Below, piece after piece: positions 1-5,800 of a stretch of DNA of 7,098 bases. Source of the DNA: an uncultured Clostridia bacterium (GTDB lineage Bacteria; Bacillota; Clostridia; Oscillospirales; Acutalibacteraceae); contig CAMJHI010000117.1 of the NCBI GenBank assembly GCA_946405475.1, forward strand, positions 1 through 7,098, given 5' to 3'. Position numbers and translations under genes: made by a program. Each line of letters opens with the position of its first letter. Position 1 is the stretch's first letter. The notes under the pieces were generated by a model, which ran no database searches, was not told where the DNA came from, and was given only the letters and a program-made list of their open reading frames with translations.

Positions 1-336
1 AGGCGCGAGCACGCGCGTCAAGTCGGCCGGATCCGGCAGCCAGGCGGTCGCCTGCCGCGGTTCCTCGTGAGCAAGCGGGAGGGAAACGCAGCAATCCCAC
101 AGGTTTTCGATCAGATCGGTCGGGTGATCCCCCTCGTTTTCAAGGGTATTGACCCATTCGACGGCGCCGAAGGAACGGCGGATCACATCCGTTGTGAGCT
201 TCAGCCCGTTGGCAACACGGTAAACCCTGCGTTCGCCGTTTTCGCGGGGTTCCAGAGACGTCTCCGTCAGGCTCTCCTGAAACGGTCTGCCGCCGTATGT
301 AAAATCGAACAGATAGGGCGCGTCGGTGATTTTCAT
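1..336 (-). CDS. Probable alpha-galactosidase, N-terminal part (runs off the window)
   Basis: This minus-strand reading frame is open from the ATG at 336 down to base 1 with no stop, giving 112 residues that begin MKITDAPYLFDFTYGGRPF. The pattern (a short FxFxYGGxPF opening, then NGLKLTTDV, then AVEWVNTLENEGDHPTDLIENLWD) resembles the N-terminal beta-sandwich of a group of Firmicutes alpha-galactosidases of the GH36/GH27 clan, where an AVEWVLYFEN-type segment with a 'dTpiiEni' follow-up is common. The catalytic barrel lies outside the window, so activity cannot be judged. No signal peptide is visible, suggesting a cytoplasmic enzyme. The ATG at 336 is preferred over the one at 342 because the AGGAG ribosome site sits 7 bases before it but only 1 base before the other. 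It is transcribed divergently from the GH42-led operon. The family call rests on recalled motif similarity, not on a search. Confidence 0.6.
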   Translation of the reverse strand, partial: MKITDAPYLFDFTYGGRPFQESLTETSLEPRENGERRVYRVANGLKLTTDVIRRSFGAVEWVNTLENEGDHPTDLIENLWDCCVSLPLAHEEPRQATAWLPDPADLTRVLAP

Positions 337-343
337 AAACATG

Positions 344-348
344 CTCCT
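344..348 (-). promoter_or_regulatory. Ribosome binding site deciding the start of the minus-strand gene
   Basis: On the minus strand the sequence reads GGAAAGGAGCATGTTTATG. The AGGAG core is 7 bases from the second ATG (336) and 1 base from the first (342), which favours the second. The 11 bases GGAAAGGAGCA also occur before the divergent GH42 start (501-511), so the two flanking genes carry identical Shine-Dalgarno contexts. Confidence 0.7.
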
Positions 349-368
349 TTCCGGACTCTGATAACCGT

Positions 369-397
369 ATTCTACCATAAAGCGCGCCAAAAGAAAA
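369..397 (-). promoter_or_regulatory. Candidate promoter of the minus-strand alpha-galactosidase gene
   Basis: Read on the minus strand, TAGAAT (374-369) is preceded directly by TGG, giving an extended -10 (TGGTAGAAT). Seventeen bases upstream is TTTTCT (397-392), a poor -35, so the extended -10 would have to compensate. The box lies 33 bases upstream of the start codon, which fits a short leader. This is a by-eye match; no transcription start is known. Confidence 0.4.
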
Positions 398-419
398 GCG
401 GCACACGGCAGGTTGGTTA

Positions 420-448
420 TTGAAAAAACGACGTCTGTATGATATAAA
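420..448 (+). promoter_or_regulatory. Candidate sigma-A-type promoter of the GH42-araD-GH95 operon
   Basis: TTGAAA at 420-425 and TATAAA at 443-448 are separated by exactly 17 bases, and TGA at 440-442 supplies the TGN of an extended -10. Both boxes differ from the consensus at one position. The surrounding stretch (about 420-460) is AT-rich in an otherwise GC-rich window. The predicted start would fall near 455, giving a leader of roughly 60 bases before the GH42 ATG. It is the only non-coding stretch ahead of the four plus-strand genes, so it probably drives them all. Confidence 0.6.
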
Positions 449-465
449 TTAATTATAAACAGAAA

Positions 466-481
466 TTTCGGATCGCAGAAA
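466..481. promoter_or_regulatory. Possible operator: imperfect inverted repeat TTTCnGnnnnCnGAAA
   Basis: Bases 466-481 read TTTCGGATCGCAGAAA. Five of the eight symmetric pairs match (the outer TTTC/GAAA and one inner G/C). It starts about 11 bases after the predicted transcription start, a common place for a repressor site. A separate perfect 8-base palindrome, GAAATTTC, lies at 462-469 and overlaps it. Either could be chance in an AT-rich leader; no regulator gene is present to match it. Confidence 0.2.
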
Positions 482-482
482 C

Positions 483-496
483 CCGACCCCCGTCGG
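483..496 (+). repeat. Small inverted repeat in the operon leader (CCGAC-CCCC-GTCGG)
   Basis: CCGAC at 483-487 and GTCGG at 492-496 are perfect reverse complements separated by CCCC, so the mRNA could form a 5-bp hairpin with a 4-base loop. It ends 9 bases before the GGAG ribosome site (506-509). It is too short and lacks a U-tract, so it is not a terminator; an effect on translation initiation is only a possibility. Confidence 0.3.
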
Positions 497-517
497 ACAT
501 GGAAAGGAGCAACGAAC

Positions 518-2551
518 ATGCGCGAAATCAAAAGGCCGTTTCTCGGCTGCGCGTACTACCCGGAGGACTGGGCGGACGAACAGCTTGACTACGACGTGGC
601 AATGATGCAAAAAGCCGGGATCACCTGCGCCCGCATCGGCGAATTCGCATGGCGCAAAATGGAACCGAAACCCGGGCAATTCGAGTTTGACTGGCTACAC
701 CGGGTCATCGACCGGCTGAGCGAGGCGGGCATTGCGGTCATTCTGGGCACGCCGACGGCGACGCCCCCGATCTGGCTGGGCGAAGAGCACCCGGACGTTT
801 TCGTGCGGCACACGAACGGAACGCGGGCGCAGCACGGCGGGCGGCGGCACTGCTGCTCGAACAACCCCCATTATCTGGCCGCCTGCGACCGCATCGTGGA
901 GGCGATGGGGCGCGAGTTCGGCAGCGACCCCAACGTCATCGGCTGGCAGCTCGACAACGAAATCCTCGCCGGTCAGCCCGGCTGCACCTGCGAGTACTGC
1001 ATGGACCGCTATCACGACCGCCTGCAGCGGGAATACGGCACGGTCGAAGCGCTCAACGAACGGTGGGATCTGAACCTGTTCAGTCAGGCCTACGACCGGT
1101 TCGATCAGGTGCCGGGCGACTGGACCGCCTGGCACAATCCGCACCTGAAATTTGAATGGGCGGCCGCGCACCACGACGCGGACATTGCGTTTCTGCACCG
1201 GCAGGCGGATATTCTCAGAAAGTTCACGAGCGCGCCCATCGGCACGGACATGATGCCGACCAACGCCATGGATTACGAGGCGGTCTGCGCCGGGCTGGAC
1301 GTGGTGATGTTCAACCATTACAACACGCGCGAAACCCTGAACGACGAGGTGTTCTGGTTCGACTATCTGCGCACGCTGAAGGAGCACCCGTTCTGGAACA
1401 CGGAAACGAACGCCACGTGGAACGGCGGAACGGAGATCGGGATGACGCTGCAGCCCGAGGGCTTTTGCCGCGTCAACTCCTGGCTGCCGGTCGCGCTGGG
1501 CGGCGAAAGCAACCTGTATTGGCTGTGGCGGCAGCATTGGGCGGGGCACGAGTTGATGCACGGGTCGCTGCTCTCGCCGGAGGGACGGCCGACCCACACC
1601 TTTGCCGAGGTGCAGCAAACAGCGGCCGAATTTGACAAAATGGCGGCGTTTCTGACGGGAACGAAGGTGGAAACACCGGTCGCGCTGCATTTCACGAGCC
1701 GCTCATGGCAGCTCTTCGAGCAGCAAAGGATCTTTCAGGGCAACAGTTATCAGAAAAACGTGCGCGGCGTTCATGAATCGCTCGTGCGCTGCGGCGTGCG
1801 GCCGGACGTGATCGGCGCCGGGCATTCGCTCGACGGGTACAAGCTGTTGATCTCCCCCTGCCTGATGACGCTGGAGGACGGAGAGCTGGCCCAAAAGATC
1901 CGCTCGTTCGTCGAACGGGGCGGCGTTTGGGTCGCCGGGCCGATGACGGATATCCGCAACGCGATCGGCGCGCATTACACCGACCGCGCGCTGGGCATGA
2001 TCGAGGATTGGCTCAAGGTGCGGCTGGATTACAGCGTTCCCACCGACGGCTCCGTGCTGGAAACCGAGTGGGCCAACGGCGAAGAGCTGGCCGTGGAACA
2101 CTGGGCGGAGCTCTACACGCTCGACGGCGGCGTATCCCTGGCCACCGTGACCGGCGGACACACCGCGCTGAAGAAAAAAACGGTGATATCCCGGCACAAG
2201 GTCGGCGCGGGCGAAGTGATCCTGTGCGGCGCGCTGCTTGGCGCACACGATCAGGACAAGCTGATGCGCATCGCGCTGGCGGACGCAGGCGTGAAAGACT
2301 GCCACGTGGACGGCACGCTGCAGATCATCCCCCGCCGCGGCAAAGCCGGGCGCGGGTTCGTGCTGTGTGAAACCGGCGGCGCGCCTGCCGCGCTTTCGAT
2401 CGATTCCCCCATGACCGACCTGCTGACGGGCGAACGCTTTCCGACGCTCGTGCCTGTTGATCCCTGCGGCGTGAGAGTGATGGCGGAAGAATCACCGGAT
2501 GAATATGTGAAAAGAAAAACGGCGGAGGTAAGAACATGCTGGAAAACCTGA
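518..2551 (+). CDS. GH42 beta-galactosidase (or alpha-L-arabinopyranosidase)
   Basis: The 677-residue product has full GH42 length and layout. It is predicted to hydrolyse non-reducing terminal beta-D-galactosyl (or the configurationally similar alpha-L-arabinopyranosyl) residues of oligosaccharides. The N-terminal barrel (about 8-385) opens with GCAYYPEDW (10-18) and contains RIGEFAW (39-45), GTPTATPPIW (77-86) and WQLDNE, with E148 as probable acid/base. E296 in FWNTET is the probable nucleophile. C112 or C113 plus C156, C158 and C161 match the four-cysteine zinc site of many GH42 enzymes. Residues about 387-595 look like the amidotransferase-like trimerisation domain (ISPCLM, GPMTD), followed by a small C-terminal beta domain to about 655. 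There is no signal peptide, so it is probably cytoplasmic. GGAG at 506-509 is 8 bases from the ATG. The last 22 residues extend past the usual domain end and overlap araD by 16 bases. Family is secure; substrate is not. Confidence 0.93.
   Translation: MREIKRPFLGCAYYPEDWADEQLDYDVAMMQKAGITCARIGEFAWRKMEPKPGQFEFDWLHRVIDRLSEAGIAVILGTPTATPPIWLGEEHPDVFVRHTNGTRAQHGGRRHCCSNNPHYLAACDRIVEAMGREFGSDPNVIGWQLDNEILAGQPGCTCEYCMDRYHDRLQREYGTVEALNERWDLNLFSQAYDRFDQVPGDWTAWHNPHLKFEWAAAHHDADIAFLHRQADILRKFTSAPIGTDMMPTNAMDYEAVCAGLDVVMFNHYNTRETLNDEVFWFDYLRTLKEHPFWNTETNATWNGGTEIGMTLQPEGFCRVNSWLPVALGGESNLYWLWRQHWAGHELMHGSLLSPEGRPTHTFAEVQQTAAEFDKMAAFLTGTKVETPVALHFTSRSWQLFEQQRIFQGNSYQKNVRGVHESLVRCGVRPDVIGAGHSLDGYKLLISPCLMTLEDGELAQKIRSFVERGGVWVAGPMTDIRNAIGAHYTDRALGMIEDWLKVRLDYSVPTDGSVLETEWANGEELAVEHWAELYTLDGGVSLATVTGGHTALKKKTVISRHKVGAGEVILCGALLGAHDQDKLMRIALADAGVKDCHVDGTLQIIPRRGKAGRGFVLCETGGAPAALSIDSPMTDLLTGERFPTLVPVDPCGVRVMAEESPDEYVKRKTAEVRTCWKT
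2524..2529 (+). promoter_or_regulatory. Strong ribosome binding site of araD inside the GH42 coding end
   Basis: GGAGGT at 2524-2529, a near-perfect match to the anti-Shine-Dalgarno complement, sits 6 bases before the araD ATG (2536) and lies wholly within the last codons of the GH42 gene, which stops at 2551. Ribosomes finishing GH42 would pass over it, so translation of the two genes is probably coupled. It fixes the araD start. Confidence 0.8.
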
Positions 2552-3225
2552 AAAAAATCGTTTGCGAAGCAAACCTGCTTTTGCCCCGGCACGGGCTGGT
2601 GACATTCACCTGGGGCAACGTCAGCGGCATTGACCGCGAAAGCGGGCTGGTCGTGATCAAGCCCTCGGGCGTGGACTACGACGGTATGACGCCGGAGGAT
2701 ATGGTGGTCGTTGACCTGAACGGAAACACGGTCGAAGGGAAATGGAAGCCCTCAAGCGACACGGCCACGCACGTTGAATTGTACAAGGCCTTTCCCCACA
2801 TCGGCGGCGTGGTGCACACGCATTCCCGCTGGGCGACGTCGTTTGCGCAGGCAGGGCTGCCGATCCCGGCGATGGGCACCACCCACGGCGACTATTTTTA
2901 CGGCGATATCCCCTGCACCCGCCCCATGACCGACGCGGAGATCAAGGGCGAATATGAAAAGGAAACCGGCCGGGTCATCGTGGGCACGTTCCGTTTCTTG
3001 AACCCCAACGACATCCCCGGCGTGCTGGTGTATTCCCACGGCCCCTTTGCGTGGGGAACCGACCCGATGAACGCGGTGCACAACGCCGTGGTGATGGAGG
3101 AAGTGGCGTTCATGGATTATCACGCGCTGACGCTCAACCCGCAGCACCGCACGATGCAGCAGGCGCTGCTGGACAAGCACTTCCTGCGCAAGCACGGCGA
3201 AAACGCCTATTACGGACAGGGATGA
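2536..3225 (+). CDS. araD: L-ribulose-5-phosphate 4-epimerase
   Basis: The 229-residue product (E. coli AraD has 231) is a class II aldolase/epimerase that interconverts L-ribulose 5-phosphate and D-xylulose 5-phosphate, sending L-arabinose-derived carbon into the pentose phosphate pathway in the cytoplasm. Family hallmarks are present in order: TWGNVS (25-30), IKPSGVDY (41-48), PSSDT with D75, the zinc motif HTH (H94 and H96), GTTHGDYFYG with D119, the third zinc ligand H168 in SHGPFAWG, and the C-terminal AYYGQ with Y226 matching catalytic Tyr229 of E. coli. No expected active-site residue is missing. It overlaps the GH42 gene by 16 bases and is followed by 10 bases before the next gene, so it sits inside a glycosidase operon instead of beside araA and araB. 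UlaF-type epimerases of L-ascorbate catabolism catalyse the same reaction and are very similar; the motifs do not separate the two. The reaction call is secure and the pathway is inferred from context. Confidence 0.95.
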   Translation: MLENLKKIVCEANLLLPRHGLVTFTWGNVSGIDRESGLVVIKPSGVDYDGMTPEDMVVVDLNGNTVEGKWKPSSDTATHVELYKAFPHIGGVVHTHSRWATSFAQAGLPIPAMGTTHGDYFYGDIPCTRPMTDAEIKGEYEKETGRVIVGTFRFLNPNDIPGVLVYSHGPFAWGTDPMNAVHNAVVMEEVAFMDYHALTLNPQHRTMQQALLDKHFLRKHGENAYYGQG

Positions 3226-3235
3226 GGAACGCGGC

Positions 3236-5800
3236 ATGAAAACGCATTTTGACCCGCAGACAAAACGCTGGCTCAACCGCACGGCCGACCGCCTCCCCCG
3301 CCACGATCTGTTTTTCGGCTCGCCCGAAAACCGGCCGACCTCCGGCATCCCCATCGGCGACGGCGACACCGGCTCGCTGCTGTGGCTGGAAAAGGACGGC
3401 GTTCACATCCACGTCAACAAGTGCGACCTGTGGCAGGACGCGCCGCCCGGCGTGACATGGGACGACCGCTGCTACTGCTCGGGGCACGAGGAGGAGCTCA
3501 CCTGCGTCAAGCACGCCGGAGAGATCACGATCCGACTGGACAGCCCCGCGTTTGAATACCTGTATCAAAAAGCGTTCACGGCGCGGCTTTCACTGGCCGA
3601 CGCCACCGCGCTGCTGGACTGCGAAACGCCGTTTTGCGCCGTGCACGCCCGCGCGTTTGCCGAAAGCGGCGTGACCGCGCTGTCGTTTCAGATCGAAGCC
3701 GAAGAACCGGAAGCGCCCGAGATCCGCCTGACCCGCTGGGGCAGCCGCACGCTCTGGCGCTGGTACGCCATGCAGAAAGACGCGCCGGAAACGAGCCTTG
3801 ACGGAACCGAAGCGCTCGCCGACGGCAAAACGCTTTATATCACGCAGGAGCTGGAGCCGACGAAATTCTGCATCGCGCTGCGCCTTGTCACCGACGAGGC
3901 CGTTTTCACAGCGCGCAAAAACCGGCACGCCGCGGCGTTCACCCTGCCGCGTGCCGCCGCGCACCGCTTTACGCTGTTCTGGACGGTCAGAACCGGCGCG
4001 ACGACCCGGGACGCGAAAAATGCCTGCAAACAGGCGCTGGATCAAGCAGAAAACGCGGGCGAAGAGGCGCTTTATCGGGCACACAAGGCAGCGTGGGAAC
4101 GGTTCTGGGAAAAGTCGATGCTCGCCATTGACGACGATTATCTGGAAAACATCTGGTATCTCTACCTTTATTATATGAACAGCGAGAGCCGCGGCGCCTA
4201 CCCGCCCCATTTCACGAGCGGTCTGTGGGGCTTTTACCACGACTATATCCCTTGGAACTATTATTTTCATTATAACGAACAGCACCTGTATCACCCGCTC
4301 GACGCGGCGGGGCACGGCGAGCTGGCGAAGAACTATTTTGCGCTGCGAAAAAACGGCATGGAGTCGTGCCGCCTGTTCGCGTCGATCGTAAAAGGAAAAG
4401 ACGGCCTGTTCCTGCACGACGTGACCGACCGCTTCGGCAGGGGCGCGGAATATCACCACATGAACGCCACGCCGGGCGCGCAGGTGGCCATGCACCTGTG
4501 GCGGCATTATCGCTTCACCGGGGACGAAACCTTTTTGCGGGAAACCGTGCTGCCGTTCATGCGCGGGTGCGTGCTGTATTACCTTGACCTGCTGGAGCCT
4601 GGCGAGGACGGGCTTTATCACATTCACGGCACGTCGGCGTATGAATCCAACGAGACCGCGGACGACGTGCTGACCGACTTTACGATGATCCGCGCCCTGT
4701 TCCCGGTTTACCGCCCCTTTGCGGAAGCGGAAACGAAGCAAAGGATCGACGACGCGCTCACGCATTTGCCGCCCCCGAACGTGCTGCCGCTGGAAATCGG
4801 CGTGGACTGGGACGGCGAAACGATCTCCTTCGGCGTCGGCAAGGGCAGAAAGCCCGCCGGAAACGCCGCGGTCTACGGGATCGCGCACAAAAACGGCAAG
4901 CCGGTGCGCAAGGCGCTGGGCAACCCGAACGAGCCGGATCGCATCGAAGCCTTCCCCGACGTGGAGCTCTGCTCCCTCTACCCTTCCGGGCTGCACGGGC
5001 TGAAGGACAGGGGCAGCGAGCCGTTCGATCTTCTGACCAATCTGCTCTATATCCACCGCACCGGCGAAGAGACCGGCCATTGGAACATGCTGCCGATCTT
5101 TCTGGCGCGCATGGGGATGCGCGGCGAAGTGGAAAAGGCTGCGCGAGCGATGCTCTCGAATTTTCAGGGCTTCCCCAACGGCATGAACGCCGAGGACGGC
5201 GAGCCGGGCGACCTGCGCCGCAACGCGCCCGCGTTTTATCACTATGACAACACGGACACGCACGAAAAATGCTGCATCCGCTCGGATGATTTCATCCATT
5301 TCGATTTTGAAACGGAGCCGATCATCGCCATGGCGCTGCAGGAAAGCCTGCTGCAAAGCCACGAGGGCGTGCTGCGCCTGTGCCCCGCCAACGGGGCGCT
5401 GCCGGTTTCGTTCCGGCTGTTTGCCGAGGGCGGCTTCGCTGTCGGCGCTCAATTTGACGAAGACGGCTTCGTGGTCACCGTGGAAAGTCTGCGGGGCGAA
5501 CCCTGCCGCATCGCGCTGCCGGACGAATGGATGAACCGGCCGCTGTTTGCCTGTCTTGCGCCCGCGGGCGGACGCTTTGCGGCAATCGAGCTGCCGCGCG
5601 TTCGCTTCGGCCGGGAGGAAGTCTTCGAGCCGGAGCCAATGGAAAAAGGGTCGATCCTGCTGCTGGCAAGCGAACCGCTTGAAGCGCTGGAGCCGACGAA
5701 GCCCGAACGCGCCGCGCCCAATCGTACCATGAAGGTTTGCGGCAAGGCCGTGCTCGGTTCCCCGAACTGCATTGGGAACGGAAAGGGGCAAAAATGCTGA
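3236..5800 (+). CDS. GH95-like glycoside hydrolase (alpha-L-fucosidase/alpha-L-galactosidase type fold)
   Basis: This 854-residue protein is probably an inverting exo-glycosidase with an (alpha/alpha)6 barrel, related to GH95 or to the DUF5703-type group. The N-terminal beta-domain (about 15-250) has GIPIGDGDTGSLLW (37-50) and NKCDLW (61-66), resembling the PLGNG...G and NEDTLW motifs of GH95. The barrel (about 295-710) has WNYYFHYNEQHLYHPL (340-355), comparable to the asparagine-bearing segment of GH95 (N341, N348 candidates), then LWRHYRFTGDETFLRE (421-436). SAYES (467-471) lines up with the SPEN motif, making E470 the candidate general acid, followed by DFTMIRALF. ESLLQSHEG (703-711) and a C-terminal beta-domain close the match, with D690 or E692 nearby. 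It is more divergent than a textbook GH95, so substrate is open: L-fucose, L-galactose or L-arabinose linkages are possible. There is no signal peptide. GAGG (3224-3227) overlaps the araD stop, 8 bases before the ATG. The last 30 residues form an odd tail with three cysteines (835, 845, 854). Confidence 0.75.
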   Translation: MKTHFDPQTKRWLNRTADRLPRHDLFFGSPENRPTSGIPIGDGDTGSLLWLEKDGVHIHVNKCDLWQDAPPGVTWDDRCYCSGHEEELTCVKHAGEITIRLDSPAFEYLYQKAFTARLSLADATALLDCETPFCAVHARAFAESGVTALSFQIEAEEPEAPEIRLTRWGSRTLWRWYAMQKDAPETSLDGTEALADGKTLYITQELEPTKFCIALRLVTDEAVFTARKNRHAAAFTLPRAAAHRFTLFWTVRTGATTRDAKNACKQALDQAENAGEEALYRAHKAAWERFWEKSMLAIDDDYLENIWYLYLYYMNSESRGAYPPHFTSGLWGFYHDYIPWNYYFHYNEQHLYHPLDAAGHGELAKNYFALRKNGMESCRLFASIVKGKDGLFLHDVTDRFGRGAEYHHMNATPGAQVAMHLWRHYRFTGDETFLRETVLPFMRGCVLYYLDLLEPGEDGLYHIHGTSAYESNETADDVLTDFTMIRALFPVYRPFAEAETKQRIDDALTHLPPPNVLPLEIGVDWDGETISFGVGKGRKPAGNAAVYGIAHKNGKPVRKALGNPNEPDRIEAFPDVELCSLYPSGLHGLKDRGSEPFDLLTNLLYIHRTGEETGHWNMLPIFLARMGMRGEVEKAARAMLSNFQGFPNGMNAEDGEPGDLRRNAPAFYHYDNTDTHEKCCIRSDDFIHFDFETEPIIAMALQESLLQSHEGVLRLCPANGALPVSFRLFAEGGFAVGAQFDEDGFVVTVESLRGEPCRIALPDEWMNRPLFACLAPAGGRFAAIELPRVRFGREEVFEPEPMEKGSILLLASEPLEALEPTKPERAAPNRTMKVCGKAVLGSPNCIGNGKGQKC

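Larger units (their letters stand above)
337..517. other. Divergent intergenic control region
   Basis: This 181-base gap separates the minus-strand alpha-galactosidase start from the plus-strand GH42 start and is the only non-coding stretch in the window. The candidate -35 boxes of the two promoters (392-397 and 420-425) are back to back with 22 bases between them, so one regulator bound there could control both directions. The plus-strand leader holds the two inverted repeats listed separately. I see no small gene, riboswitch or tRNA in it. Confidence 0.6.

Noticed and set aside
67..423. Plus-strand open frame of 118 residues at the left edge
   Set aside because: It runs antisense to the N-terminus of the alpha-galactosidase-like gene and across the divergent promoter region. 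The minus strand has the better ribosome site and a recognisable protein.
483..496. Rho-independent terminator or riboswitch in the operon leader
   Set aside because: The hairpin has only five base pairs and no following run of T, and the leader of about 60 bases is too short for a known riboswitch class.
695..1690. Minus-strand open frame of 331 residues opposite the GH42 gene
   Set aside because: It is a shadow of the GH42 gene: composition is skewed to Arg, Val and His, no domain is recognisable, and both catalytic motifs of GH42 are encoded on the plus strand here.
3590..5791. Very long minus-strand open frame (733 residues) opposite the GH95-like gene
   Set aside because: It is a mirror of a GC-rich gene. 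Its translation is rich in Arg, His, Val and Gln without family motifs, while the plus strand encodes recognisable GH95-like motifs throughout, and no ribosome site or promoter stands out.
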